In this document: in pieces, positions 1 to 8,632 of the stretch | Numbering within the stretch: the first letter of the stretch is position 1 | Layout: every line of letters begins with the position of its first letter | Origin: Pseudomonas sp. ANT_J12 | GTDB lineage: Bacteria > Pseudomonadota > Gammaproteobacteria > Pseudomonadales > Pseudomonadaceae | Assembly (NCBI RefSeq): GCF_008370045.1 | Contig: NZ_VOBN01000002.1 | Coordinates: 124,001-188,000, forward strand | Direction: 5' to 3' | DNA length: 64,000 nucleotides | Translations under genes and position numbers: made by a program | Notes under the pieces: generated by a model | The model's database searches: none | Seen by the model: only the letters and a program-made list of their open reading frames with translations | What the model was told of the DNA's origin: nothing

Positions 1-1217
1 ATGCTCGGCGCCAAGGGCAGGCGCGGGATCAATACAGCTTGCCAAGCGTGATACAGATCCGGTTTGCCGCCCCAGATATCGGCACTCGGGCGATTTTGCG
101 GGTTGAGTTCATGGTGCCAACTGCCATCGCAACGGTCGATGAAATGGTTGTCACAAAATTCCCAGAACAGTCGGTACCAGGTTTCGTACTGCTCATCGCC
201 GGTGCGTTTGAGTAGCGCACTGGCGGCGGCGCTGGCTTCGCAATGGGTCCAGTGCAAACGGTGGCGAACCACGGCGCGGTTGTCCCAATCCAGGGTGTAG
301 ACAATCCCCGGCAAGCCGTCGATGTTCCAGCCGTGGCGGCAGTTGTGATCGAAGAGTTTTTGCGCATCGGTTGCCAGCCAACCCGGCGTGAGCATCCCGG
401 CCTGCACCCGCGCGGCTTCGAGGTGCAGCAACAGCCGCGCCCATTCGAAACCGTGTCCTGGCGTGGTGCCGTAAGGGCGGAAACCGTCGGCCGGGTTGTC
501 GTGGTTGTACTCGCGCAGCGGTTGCCAGTCGCGATCGAAATGCTCGACCACCAGGTAATCGTTAGCGGCGGCGTGACCGTGGATGACGCGCTCAACGATG
601 CGTTGCGCGCGAACCAGCCAGCGGTGGTCATCGGTGACATCCGCCAGCGCGAGAAAGGCTTCGGTGGCGTGCATGTTGCTGTTGGCGCCGCGGTAAGCCT
701 CTTCCTCACTCCAGTCGCGATTGAAGGATTCGCGCATCGCGCCCTCCTCCTCGCTCCAGAAATGCGTGTCGATGATGTGGATGGCATCGTCGAGCAAGGC
801 TTGGGCGCCGGGGCGTTGGGCGACCACCGCAGAACTGGCAGCCAGGGCGACGAAGGCGTGCAGGTACGCGGCTTTGCCGGTGTTGTCGTCGCGATGCTGG
901 GCTGTGGCGAACCAGCCGCCGTGTTTAGCATCTTTCAACGGGCCGTTGAGGGCCTGGACGCCGTGATCCACCAACTCGGCAAACCCCGGAAGGCCCTGGA
1001 TATGCGCCATGGCGAAGCTGTGGGTCATGCGCGCGGTGTTCATGGTTTCGGCTTGCGCACTGGCCGGGAGCTGGCCTCTTTCATCGAGATTGCCGAAGCC
1101 TTCGGGAAGCTTCGAAGCCTTGGCGAACGCCAGCAGGCGCAGGCCTTCGGCGGCGAGCCATTGCTGGTGGGCAGGCGCGTTCAGCCAACTGCTGAAGGCC
1201 GGTTGGAAGGTGTCCAT
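1..1217 (-). CDS. AGE-family epimerase/isomerase (partial, C-terminus beyond window)
   Basis: The frame opens with ATG at 1215-1217 (MDTFQPAFSSWLNAPAHQQW) and stays open to base 1, giving 405 codons with no stop. It resembles the N-acylglucosamine 2-epimerase (AGE) family of (alpha/alpha)6-barrel sugar isomerases. Visible family features are conserved Trp/His-rich stretches such as GGWFATAQH, ANSNMHATEAFLALAD, TTPGHGFEWARLLLHL and PSADIWGGKPDLYHAWQ. Family members are about 390-420 residues, so only a few residues should be missing. It lies downstream of gtrS on the same strand, beside glucose genes, so a hexose such as mannose or glucose is a likely substrate. That is inference from position; sequence alone does not separate mannose isomerase from other AGE activities. 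Confidence 0.85.
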   Translation of the reverse strand, partial: MDTFQPAFSSWLNAPAHQQWLAAEGLRLLAFAKASKLPEGFGNLDERGQLPASAQAETMNTARMTHSFAMAHIQGLPGFAELVDHGVQALNGPLKDAKHGGWFATAQHRDDNTGKAAYLHAFVALAASSAVVAQRPGAQALLDDAIHIIDTHFWSEEEGAMRESFNRDWSEEEAYRGANSNMHATEAFLALADVTDDHRWLVRAQRIVERVIHGHAAANDYLVVEHFDRDWQPLREYNHDNPADGFRPYGTTPGHGFEWARLLLHLEAARVQAGMLTPGWLATDAQKLFDHNCRHGWNIDGLPGIVYTLDWDNRAVVRHRLHWTHCEASAAASALLKRTGDEQYETWYRLFWEFCDNHFIDRCDGSWHHELNPQNRPSADIWGGKPDLYHAWQAVLIPRLPLAPS

Positions 1218-1344
1218 GGGGTACCTTTTTTGTTGTTATGACTGGAGGGCAGTCTAAACAACGGTCAAGGTGCGGCAGGTAACGAAGGGGGCGGGTTTTG
1301 TCACCGGGTTGTGACATTCATCCAACTCTGCGGAGAGTGATGAC

Positions 1345-1475
1345 TGTGGCGAGGGGGCTTGCCCCCGTTCGGCTGCGAAGCAGTCGTAATACTGCCACTT
1401 CATTTCTTCAGGTAAACCGCAGTGACTGTATTGGGAGCGCTTCGCACTCCAACGGGGGCAAGCCCCCTCGCCACA
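1345..1475. repeat. REPIN (family B, GTGGCGAGGGGGCTTGCC type)
   Basis: Two inverted REP arms, TGTGGCGAGGGGGCTTGCCC at the left and its complement GGCAAGCCCCCTCGCCACA at the right, enclose about 90 bp. It fills most of the gap between gtrS and the epimerase. The same family recurs at 13632-13764. Confidence 0.9.
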
Positions 1476-1478
1476 GGT

Positions 1479-2948
1479 TTAATCAATACTGCGCGGCAAC
1501 TGCAACGTCACCCGCAACCCACCCTCACGAAGATTTTGCAGGCTGACCTCACCGCCATGGCTATGCGCAATATTGCGCGCAATCCCCAACCCCAACCCAT
1601 ACCCCTGCTGCTGGCCAGACAGGCGAAAATGCGGTTCAAACACCTGCTCCATCCGCTGCTCCGGCACGCCCGGCCCTTCATCGTCCACGTGCAGGATGAA
1701 TGCACTCTGGTCATCGTCGATATGCAGGTGCGCGTTCTGCCCGTACTTCAAGGCGTTGTCGATCAGGTTGCCGATGCAGCGCTTGAGCGCCAGGGGTTTG
1801 CCCGGATACGCGGCAAATGCCCGCCCCTGTTGGGTCACGCGACCATTGCCGTTGGGCGCCAGGTACGGCTCCACCAGGCAGTCGAGCACGTGATTGAGGT
1901 CCACCAGCTCGATGTTTTCGTGGATGTCAGTGTCTTTCACGCATTGCAGCGCGCCTTTGACCAGCAGCTCCAGCTCATCCAGATCGCGGCCGAACTTGGC
2001 TTGCAGCTTTTCGTCTTCGAGCAATTCGACCCGCAGCCGCAGCCGGGTAATCGGCGTGCGCAGGTCGTGGGAGATGGCGCTGAACAACTGGCTGCGCTCG
2101 GTCAGGTAGCGGCTGATCCGTTCGCGCATCGCGTTGAAGGCGCGACCCACTTCGACAACCTCGCTGCCGCCGCCCTCAGGCACCGGCTCGACTTCGGCAC
2201 CAAGGGACATGTCCCGCGCCGCCCGGGCCAAACGCTTGAGCGGACGACTTTGCCAGTGCACCAGCAAGCCGATAAACAACAGCAAAAAGCCGCTGGTGAG
2301 CACGATAAACCACACCTGTTGCGCAGGCAGGCCCTGCTCTTCAAGGCTGGTGTAGGGCTCGGGCAGCAGCGAGGCGATGTACAGCCATTCCCCCGGCGCC
2401 ATCTGGATTTGCGTGACCAGCACCGGCGGGTTCACCGGCTCCAGGGTCAACGCGTAATGCGCCCAGGAGCGCGGCAATTCATCGAGTTTCAACCCGCTGT
2501 TGAAGATCCGCAGGTCTTCGGGGCTGACGAAGGTCACCGAGATATCCGCGTCATGGCCCAGGGATTCGCGCAGCACTTCGTCCACCGCTTTGAGCACCGC
2601 CGCTTTGCGTGGGGTGATCGGCAGCACTTCCATCCCTAAGGGTTTGTCGTTGAGGGTCACCACGAACCGGGTGCCGCCCATGCTGCGCAATTGGTCGAGC
2701 ACCAAGGGCCGAAAGGCGACGGGCAACGAGCGGAAATAGCTGACGCTGGCGGTCATTGAATGGGCCAGGCTGCGGGCGCTGGTGACCAGGCCTTCGAGCT
2801 GGGTCGCGCGCAGTTGCGAAACCCAGATCACGCTCGACAGCGCCTGGGCAAACAGCACCACCAACAGGGTCAGCAGCAACATCCGCCCGAGCAACGAGCG
2901 GGGCACCGGCACTTTGGCGGCAAGCCGACGCAGGAACTCAGTGGCCAT
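1479..2948 (-). CDS. gtrS: Sensor histidine kinase GtrS/GltS (glucose/2-ketogluconate signalling)
   Basis: 489 residues from ATG 2948. The ATG overlaps the gltR stop by 11 nt (ATGGCCACTGA), the usual coupled arrangement, so this start is preferred over an earlier one at 2984. Transmembrane segments at about 21-45 and 212-232 flank a roughly 165-residue periplasmic domain. HAMP and HisKA follow, with phospho-acceptor His294 in AISHDLRTPITRLRL, then an N-box NLIDNALKYG and G-boxes DDEGPGVPE and GYGLGLGIA. In Pseudomonas the GtrS/GltR pair controls glucose-uptake and Entner-Doudoroff genes in response to 2-ketogluconate or 6-phosphogluconate (family knowledge). Its place beside glk-edd-gapA supports this. 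Confidence 0.92.
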   Translation of the reverse strand: MATEFLRRLAAKVPVPRSLLGRMLLLTLLVVLFAQALSSVIWVSQLRATQLEGLVTSARSLAHSMTASVSYFRSLPVAFRPLVLDQLRSMGGTRFVVTLNDKPLGMEVLPITPRKAAVLKAVDEVLRESLGHDADISVTFVSPEDLRIFNSGLKLDELPRSWAHYALTLEPVNPPVLVTQIQMAPGEWLYIASLLPEPYTSLEEQGLPAQQVWFIVLTSGFLLLFIGLLVHWQSRPLKRLARAARDMSLGAEVEPVPEGGGSEVVEVGRAFNAMRERISRYLTERSQLFSAISHDLRTPITRLRLRVELLEDEKLQAKFGRDLDELELLVKGALQCVKDTDIHENIELVDLNHVLDCLVEPYLAPNGNGRVTQQGRAFAAYPGKPLALKRCIGNLIDNALKYGQNAHLHIDDDQSAFILHVDDEGPGVPEQRMEQVFEPHFRLSGQQQGYGLGLGIARNIAHSHGGEVSLQNLREGGLRVTLQLPRSID

Positions 2949-3669
2949 TGCTGGCGACCACATTGGCGGCCAGTTGGTAGCCACTGCCCCGCACGGTACG
3001 AATCAATCGCGGCGGTTTTTCAGTGTCACGCAGGCGCTGACGCAAACGGCTGACGGCCATGTCGACGATGCGATCCAGCGGCATCAAGTCGCGGCCACGG
3101 GTGGCGTTGCCGATGGTGTCGCGGTCGAGGATTTCCTGGGGATGATCGAGGAACAGTTTCAGCAGCGCGAAGTCGGCACCGGAGAGAATCACTTCTTCGC
3201 CATCGATGTGGAACAGCCGATGACTCACCATGTCCAGGCGCCAGTCATCGAAGGCCAGCACTTCACTGCCGGAACGTTCCTGACCGAACTGGGCGCGGCG
3301 CAACAAGGCCTTGATCCGCGCCTGCAATTCGCGGGGGCTGAAGGGTTTGCCCAGGTAGTCGTCAGCACCGAGTTCCAGGCCGATCACGCGGTCGGCTTCG
3401 TCGGAGCTGGCGGTGAGCATGATGATCGGCACCTGGGCCTGGCGCGGGTGCTGGCGAATCCAGCGGCAGAGGCTGAAGCCGTCTTCGTCCGGCAGCATCA
3501 CATCAAGGATCACCAGATCGCTCGGCGCGTCGTTCATCGCCTGGCGAAAGCCTGCGCCGTCCGGCGTGGTGCGCACCTGAAAACCTGCGCGGGTCAGGTA
3601 GGTGTCCAGCAACTCGCGTATCTCTTGATCGTCATCGACCAACAAAATCGACTTGTTGACTGAGCTCAC
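2938..3669 (-). CDS. gltR: OmpR-family response regulator GltR
   Basis: 243 residues. The receiver domain has the acidic cluster DDD at 12-14, phospho-acceptor Asp56 in LVILDVMLPDEDG, and the switch Lys in GKPFSPREL. A C-terminal winged-helix domain follows (about 140-235, with LIRTVRGSGYQL). It is the cognate partner of the overlapping kinase gene and precedes it in the transcript. GltR orthologues repress glucose transport and gap/edd-linked genes until phosphorylated (known for Pseudomonas). A REPIN separates it from glk upstream, so the pair may have its own promoter between 3670 and 3720. Confidence 0.93.
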   Translation of the reverse strand: MSSVNKSILLVDDDQEIRELLDTYLTRAGFQVRTTPDGAGFRQAMNDAPSDLVILDVMLPDEDGFSLCRWIRQHPRQAQVPIIMLTASSDEADRVIGLELGADDYLGKPFSPRELQARIKALLRRAQFGQERSGSEVLAFDDWRLDMVSHRLFHIDGEEVILSGADFALLKLFLDHPQEILDRDTIGNATRGRDLMPLDRIVDMAVSRLRQRLRDTEKPPRLIRTVRGSGYQLAANVVASNGH

Positions 3670-3719
3670 AGGGGCGGCATCCTTGTTGTTTGAATTGGGC
3701 GGATTATGCCTGATCGTTC

Positions 3720-3821
3720 GATCGTTCCCACGCTCTGCGTGGGAATGCCTCTAGGGACGCTCCGCGTCCAGTGACGCGGAGCGTCACGGGCTGCATTCCC
3801 ACGCAGAGCGTGGGAACGATG
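3720..3821. repeat. REPIN (family A, GATCGTTCCCACGCTCTGCG type)
   Basis: Inverted arms GATCGTTCCCACGC and GCGTGGGAACGATC flank an inner imperfect repeat. The right arm ends 1-2 bases from the glk stop codon. It is the first of six full copies of this family in the window. Confidence 0.92.
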
Positions 3822-3822
3822 A

Positions 3823-4776
3823 TTACTGTGCCTGGTCCAGCGCCACACCCGCGCCCATCAGCCCGGAATACGGCGCCGTCACCAACCACACCGGGATGCC
3901 TTTGAAGTAATCGCTCATGCAACCCTTGTCGGCGAAGCACCGGGCGAAACCGCTTTCAACAAAGAAATCGGCAAACCGAGGAATCACGCCGCCGACGATG
4001 TACACGCCGCCGCGCCCACCGGTGGTCAGCACGTTGTTGCCGGCTACGCGACCGAGCCAGCAGCAGAACTGCTCCAGCACTTCCAACGCCACCGGGTCAC
4101 CGGCCAAGCCTGCCGCCGTAATGGCTTCGGGGGTGTGGTACTGCGGCTCATGGCCATCCACCGCACAAATCGCCCGATAGACCCGCGGCAAGCCGCTGCC
4201 ACTCAACGCGGTTTCAGCGCTGACATGCCCGATCTCGTTGAAGATGTGTTGCCACAATTGCGTCTCGCGCGGGCTGCTCAGCGGCAGATCGACGTGACCG
4301 CCCTCCCCCGGCAACGCGGCAAACCGGCCTTCGCCCAGATCGAGCAAAGTGCCGACGCCCAGGCCTGTGCCAGGGCCGATCACCACCGCCGGGCGCAACG
4401 GTTCCGGCGTGCCTGCGCAGACCACCCGAAACTCGTCCGGCTGCAAACGGGTCATGCCCAGGGCCATGGCCGAGAAATCGTTGACCAGCAGCAGTCGATC
4501 CACTTGCAAGGTCTGGCAGAACGCCTGGCGGCTCAGGCGCCAATGGTTGTTGGTGAACTTGAATTCGTCGCCGCTCACGGGACCGGCCACCGACAGGCAC
4601 ACCGAACCGATGTCGCCCGGCTTCAGCCCCAAGCCGCTGAGGTAGACGCCAATGGCCTCCTCCGGGCTGGCGTGATCCGCTGTCGCCAGCACCTGGATCG
4701 ACTCCAGCTGCTGGTTTTTCCACAACGCGAAACGTGCGTTGGTCCCACCGATGTCACCGACCAAAGCCAGTTTCAA
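3823..4776 (-). CDS. glk: Glucokinase
   Basis: 317 residues, bacterial glucokinase family. The N-terminal ATP-phosphate motif is [13 protein letters not shown], the catalytic region is [13 protein letters not shown], and the second phosphate loop is [13 protein letters not shown], followed by GEGGHVDLP. It phosphorylates cytosolic glucose to glucose-6-phosphate for the Entner-Doudoroff route. The start is TTG at 4774-4776, overlapping the edd stop by 4 nt (TTGA), with GGAGA seven bases upstream. This suggests translational coupling to edd. No ATG gives a full-length product. The stop codon abuts a REPIN. Confidence 0.95.
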   Translation of the reverse strand: MKLALVGDIGGTNARFALWKNQQLESIQVLATADHASPEEAIGVYLSGLGLKPGDIGSVCLSVAGPVSGDEFKFTNNHWRLSRQAFCQTLQVDRLLLVNDFSAMALGMTRLQPDEFRVVCAGTPEPLRPAVVIGPGTGLGVGTLLDLGEGRFAALPGEGGHVDLPLSSPRETQLWQHIFNEIGHVSAETALSGSGLPRVYRAICAVDGHEPQYHTPEAITAAGLAGDPVALEVLEQFCCWLGRVAGNNVLTTGGRGGVYIVGGVIPRFADFFVESGFARCFADKGCMSDYFKGIPVWLVTAPYSGLMGAGVALDQAQ

Positions 4777-6599
4777 TTAAGCGTCTCCAGGGCAGAAGTG
4801 AAGGCGCTGGCGCCCTGCTCTGCGGAGCTGAAGGCCATGCGCATGAAACCAAACAGCTCGCGCCCGCTGCCGATGTTGTTACCCAACAAACCCTTGGCCG
4901 GGGTGCGCGCTGCGAATTCTTCGGCGTCCACCTTGAGCTCCAGGGTGCCTTTGACGCCATCGACGCGGATGATATCGCCCTCTTGCACCCGCGCCAAAGC
5001 GCCGCCCACAAATGCTTCGGGGCTGACGTGGATCGCTGCCGGGATTTTTCCCGAGGCGCCGGACATCCGCCCGTCGGTCACCAGCGCGACTTTGAAGCCG
5101 CGATCCTGCAGCACGCCGAGGAACGGCGTCATCTTGTGCAGTTCCGGCATGCCGTTGGAACGCGGGCCCTGGAAGCGCATCACCGCGACAAAATCCTTCT
5201 CCAGCAGACCAGCCTTGAACGCATCAGCCAGGTCCTGCTGATCCTGGAACACCATGGCCGGTGCTTCGACGATCTGGTTTTCCAACGCCACAGCGGAGAC
5301 TTTCATCACGCCGCGCCCGAGGTTGCCTTCCATCACCCGCAAACCGCCCTCTTGGGAGAACGCACGGGCCACCGGACGCAGGATGGTTTCATCGAGGCTC
5401 TCGATCGGGCCTTCGCGCCAGACCAGTTCGCCGTTATCGAGAAACGGTTCCACGGTGTAGCGGCTCAGGCCATGGCCGAGCACGGTGTTGACGTTTTCGT
5501 GGAGCAGCCCGGCTTCCAGCAGTTCGCGGATCAGGAACGACATGCCGCCGGCCGCCTGGAAGTGGTTGATGTCGGCCTTGCCGTTCGGGTAGACGTGGCT
5601 CAGGGTCGGCACGACTTCGGAGAGGTCGGCCATGTCCTGCCAGGTCAGTTGAATGCCCGCCGCCATGGCGATGGCCGGCATGTGCAAGGTGTGGTTGGTC
5701 GAGCCGCCGGTGGCGTGCAGCGCCACGATGGAGTTGACCAGCGAACGCTCGTCGACGATTTCGCCGATCGGCATGAAGTCGCCGTTCTGCTTGGTCAGGC
5801 GCGTGACCTGATGCGCGGCTTCGCGGGTCAGAGCCTCGCGCAACGGGGTGTTCGGGTTGACGAAAGACGCGCCCGGCAAGTGCAAGCCCATGACTTCCAT
5901 CAGCAGCTGGTTGGTGTTGGCGGTGCCGTAGAAGGTGCAGGTGCCAGGGCTGTGGTAGGAATTCATTTCCGATTCCAGCAGCTCTTCGCGGCTGGCCTTG
6001 CCTTCGGCGTAGCGCTGGCGCACATCGGCTTTCTGCTTGTTGGAAATGCCCGAGACCATCGGCCCGCCCGGCACAAAGATCGTCGGCAGATGACCGAAAC
6101 GCAGCGCGCCCATCATCAGGCCCGGCACGATCTTGTCGCAGATGCCGAGCATCAGCGCGCCGTCGAACATGTTATGGGACAGCGCCACGGCGGTGGACAT
6201 CGCGATCACTTCACGGCTCGGCAGGCTCAGTTCCATGCCGGGCTCGCCTTGGGTCACGCCATCGCACATGGCCGGCGTGCCGCCAGCGAACTGGCCGACC
6301 GAGCCAATTTCACGCAGGGCTTTTTTGATTTGTTCAGGGAAGACTTCGTACGGCTGATGCGCCGAGAGCATGTCGTTATATGAAGAAACAATTGCGATGT
6401 TCGCGGAGTTCATCATCCGCAGGCTGTTCTTGTCGTCGGTGCCGCAACCGGCCACTCCATGGGCGAAGTTGGCGCATTGCAGCTTGCCGCGCATCGGACC
6501 GTCAGTGGCGGCGCCGCGAATCAGCGCAAGGTAAGCCTCACGAGTAGCTCGGCTACGGGCGATAAGTCGTTCGGTGACCTCAAGGACGCGGGGATGCAT
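4773..6599 (-). CDS. edd: 6-phosphogluconate dehydratase
   Basis: 608 residues, IlvD/Edd family Fe-S dehydratase. It makes 2-keto-3-deoxy-6-phosphogluconate, the first committed Entner-Doudoroff step. Family motifs include [71 protein letters not shown] and [19 protein letters not shown]. The conserved cysteines ([18 protein letters not shown]) are present. It is first in a unit with glk and transcribed away from gapA. A HexR-type operator lies about 120 bp upstream of its ATG (see 6720-6734). Confidence 0.97.
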   Translation of the reverse strand: MHPRVLEVTERLIARSRATREAYLALIRGAATDGPMRGKLQCANFAHGVAGCGTDDKNSLRMMNSANIAIVSSYNDMLSAHQPYEVFPEQIKKALREIGSVGQFAGGTPAMCDGVTQGEPGMELSLPSREVIAMSTAVALSHNMFDGALMLGICDKIVPGLMMGALRFGHLPTIFVPGGPMVSGISNKQKADVRQRYAEGKASREELLESEMNSYHSPGTCTFYGTANTNQLLMEVMGLHLPGASFVNPNTPLREALTREAAHQVTRLTKQNGDFMPIGEIVDERSLVNSIVALHATGGSTNHTLHMPAIAMAAGIQLTWQDMADLSEVVPTLSHVYPNGKADINHFQAAGGMSFLIRELLEAGLLHENVNTVLGHGLSRYTVEPFLDNGELVWREGPIESLDETILRPVARAFSQEGGLRVMEGNLGRGVMKVSAVALENQIVEAPAMVFQDQQDLADAFKAGLLEKDFVAVMRFQGPRSNGMPELHKMTPFLGVLQDRGFKVALVTDGRMSGASGKIPAAIHVSPEAFVGGALARVQEGDIIRVDGVKGTLELKVDAEEFAARTPAKGLLGNNIGSGRELFGFMRMAFSSAEQGASAFTSALETLN

Positions 6600-6719
6600 G
6601 TGTAGAACTCCAGGCTAACGGATGTGGCGACCTGATTGTCTATGCTGATCAAGGGCCGTTGTCGATGGGGTGACGGGCGGCTTTCTTGATCGATCGGACC
6701 AGTTGATTCAGGTCACTCG

Positions 6720-6734
6720 TTGTAGATTGAACAA
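6720..6734. promoter_or_regulatory. HexR-type operator, edd-proximal
   Basis: TTGT-AGATTGA-ACAA matches the HexR consensus TTGT-N7/8-ACAA exactly. It lies in the divergent edd/gapA gap. HexR represses edd, gap-1 and zwf in P. putida until 2-keto-3-deoxy-6-phosphogluconate binds (established). The hexR gene is not in this window. Confidence 0.8.
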
Positions 6735-6754
6735 AATATTGCCATTAAAAAGGC

Positions 6755-6782
6755 TTGTTTTCTATTTTTATGCGAATAATCT
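6755..6782 (+). promoter_or_regulatory. Candidate sigma-70 promoter for gapA
   Basis: TTGTTT (6755-6760), a 16-bp spacer and TAATCT (6777-6782) form a plausible -35/-10 pair. They would place the transcript start near 6789, inside the second HexR operator. Prediction only. Confidence 0.45.
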
Positions 6783-6796
6783 TGTAATTCCAACAA
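6782..6796. promoter_or_regulatory. HexR-type operator, gapA-proximal
   Basis: TTGT-AATTCCA-ACAA is a second perfect match to TTGT-N7-ACAA, 62 bp from the first. It covers the predicted gapA start point, a classic repressor position. Confidence 0.8.
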
Positions 6797-6819
6797 CAAA
6801 TCGACGGCGGCCCAGTTAA

Positions 6820-7821
6820 ATGACTCTTCGAATCGCAATCAATGGTTTTGGCCGTATTGGCCGTAATGTCCTGCGCGCACTGTATACCCAAGGCTACCGC
6901 CAGGATTTGCAGATCGTCGCGATCAATGACCTGGGTGACAGCTCGATCAACGCTCATCTGCTCAAGTACGACACCGTTCACGGCACTTTCGACGCCGATG
7001 TCCAGCACGATAACGAAAGCCTGACCGTCAACGGCGACCGCATTTCGGTCAGCGCGATTCGCAACCCGGCCGAACTGCCATGGGCGGCCGAAAAAATCGA
7101 CGTGGTCTTCGAATGCACCGGTCTGTTCACCGACCGGGCCAAAGCCGCCGCGCATATTACGGCCGGCGCACGCAAAGTGATCATCTCGGCCCCGGCCAAA
7201 GGCGCCGACGCCACCGTCGTTTATGGTGTTAACCACGACATTCTGCGCCAGTCGCACCAGATTATTTCCAACGCCTCGTGCACCACCAACTGCCTGGCCC
7301 CGGTGGCCCAGGTGCTGCACCGCGAGTTGGGCATCGAAAGCGGTCTGATGACCACGATCCATGCCTACACCAACGACCAGAACCTGACCGACGTCTACCA
7401 CACCGACCCATACCGCGCCCGTTCGGCCACCCAGAACATGATCCCGAGCAAGACCGGTGCAGCTGAAGCGGTCGGTCTGGTGCTGCCGGAACTGGCGGGC
7501 AAGCTGACTGGCATGGCGGTGCGGGTTCCGGTGATCAACGTGTCGCTGGTGGACCTGACCGTGCAGCTCAAGCGCGAAGCGTCGGCCGATGAAGTGAATG
7601 CGCTGCTCAAAGAAGCCGCGCAGCACTCCAAGATCCTCGGCTACAACACCCTGCCGCTGGTCTCTAGCGACTTCAACCACAACCCGCTGTCGTCGATCTT
7701 TGACGCCAACCACACCAAGTCCAGCGGCAAGCTGCTCAAGGTTCTGGCCTGGTACGACAACGAATGGGGCTTCTCCAACCGCATGCTGGATAACTGCCTG
7801 GCGCTCTGCAACGCCGAGTAA
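6820..7821 (+). CDS. gapA: Glyceraldehyde-3-phosphate dehydrogenase, type I
   Basis: 333 residues. The NAD-binding motif [10 protein letters not shown] is at 7-16 and catalytic Cys154 is in [27 protein letters not shown] and [12 protein letters not shown] are standard GAPDH signatures. It oxidises glyceraldehyde-3-phosphate from the Entner-Doudoroff aldolase. Pseudomonads keep several GAPDH genes; the one divergent from edd is gap-1/gapA and is HexR-controlled. No strong Shine-Dalgarno precedes the ATG (GGCGGCCCAGTTAA), so translation may start weakly or depend on leader structure. The start is fixed by the conserved N-terminus. Confidence 0.96.
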   Translation: MTLRIAINGFGRIGRNVLRALYTQGYRQDLQIVAINDLGDSSINAHLLKYDTVHGTFDADVQHDNESLTVNGDRISVSAIRNPAELPWAAEKIDVVFECTGLFTDRAKAAAHITAGARKVIISAPAKGADATVVYGVNHDILRQSHQIISNASCTTNCLAPVAQVLHRELGIESGLMTTIHAYTNDQNLTDVYHTDPYRARSATQNMIPSKTGAAEAVGLVLPELAGKLTGMAVRVPVINVSLVDLTVQLKREASADEVNALLKEAAQHSKILGYNTLPLVSSDFNHNPLSSIFDANHTKSSGKLLKVLAWYDNEWGFSNRMLDNCLALCNAE

Positions 7822-7833
7822 CCCCGCAATACC

Positions 7834-7922
7834 TGTAGGCGCGAGGCTTGCCCGCGAAGGCGGTGTGTCAGTGATCAACGTGCCTGACACACCGCTTTCG
7901 CGGGCAAACCTCGCGCCTACAG
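7834..7922. repeat. REPIN (family C, TGTAGGCGCGAGGCTTGCCCGCG type)
   Basis: The left arm TGTAGGCGCGAGGCTTGCCC and its near-complement at the right flank GGCGGTGTGTCAG...CTGACACACCGC. It follows the gapA stop by 12 bases and could act as a 3' end structure. Confidence 0.9.
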
Positions 7923-7959
7923 TTTCTCTACGCCTACAAATCAACACTTGACCACCCAG

Positions 7960-7978
7960 GCGGATGATAAGCATTATC
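7960..7978. promoter_or_regulatory. Fur box upstream of the ECF sigma gene
   Basis: The 19-mer aligns with the consensus GATAATGATAATCATTATC at 15 of 19 positions, with core TGATAAGCATTATC. It sits 28 bp before the hxuI start codon. Iron-replete repression of the sigma gene is expected. Confidence 0.8.
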
Positions 7979-8006
7979 ATTCGCTCGAAATGGATCAGGT
8001 CCTCCC

Positions 8007-8534
8007 GTGAGTCAATCGCGTTTCAATCACGTCTTCATCGCCCAGCGGGTTTCCCTGCTGCGCACGCTGGAGCGGATGGTCAACAATCACAGCACCGCCG
8101 AAGACCTGCTGCAGGAAACCTACCTGCGCGTGACCCGGGCGCTCAGTGAGCGGGCCATCGATCACCTCGAACCCTTCGTCTTCCAGACCGCCCGCAACCT
8201 GGCGCTGGATCATTTGCGTGCGCGGCGCATCCAGTCGCGGACCATGCTCGATGACGTTCCGCTGGACGTGGTGGAAAGCATCGCCGCCCCCGCCAGCAGC
8301 GCCGAGGACGCCGCCCATGCCGAACAATTGCTGGAGCGTTTGAACGTGAGCCTCGGTGAACTCAGCAACCGTCAGCAACAGATCTTTATCCTCAGCCGCT
8401 TGCATGGGCACAGCTACCTGGAGATTTCCGAGAAGCTCGGCGTGTCGTTGAGCACCGTGCAAAAGGAGCTGAAACTGATCATGGCGATCTGCATCGGTGT
8501 TGCAGAAAGGCACAGCAACAGCAGCAAGCTATAA
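8007..8534 (+). CDS. hxuI: ECF sigma factor, iron-starvation (FecI/HxuI) type
   Basis: 175 residues. Region 2 (AEDLLQETYLRVTRA to PFVFQTARNLALDHLRARR) and region 4 (LSNRQQQIFILSRLHGHSYLEISEKLGVSLSTVQKELK) are clear. The start is GTG 8007; an upstream ATG at 7990 is out of frame and closes after six codons, overlapping the GTG. It is first in the order sigma / anti-sigma / TonB receptor / heme oxygenase, like hxuIRA plus hemO. The symbol is assigned by context. The last residues (NSSKL) and the stop codon are encoded by the edge of an intergenic repeat, so the native C-terminus may have been altered. Confidence 0.88.
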   Translation: MSQSRFNHVFIAQRVSLLRTLERMVNNHSTAEDLLQETYLRVTRALSERAIDHLEPFVFQTARNLALDHLRARRIQSRTMLDDVPLDVVESIAAPASSAEDAAHAEQLLERLNVSLGELSNRQQQIFILSRLHGHSYLEISEKLGVSLSTVQKELKLIMAICIGVAERHSNSSKL

Positions 8535-8602
8535 GCTGCAAGCGACAAGCTAAACTCCAAACCGAGCTTGCAGCTTGCGGCTTGAAGCTTGAAGCTTGAA
8601 AC
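8518..8602. repeat. Intergenic repeat (family E, AAGCTTGCAGCTTG-rich)
   Basis: Degenerate inverted and direct repeats of GCTTGCAGCTTG, GAAGCTTGAAGCTTGAA and AAGCTGCAAGC bridge the sigma and anti-sigma genes. A related stretch lies at 31249-31330. It overlaps the 3' end of hxuI. Confidence 0.7.
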
Positions 8603-8632
8603 TTCTCCACCCGCTGTTTCCGAGGAAACCCC

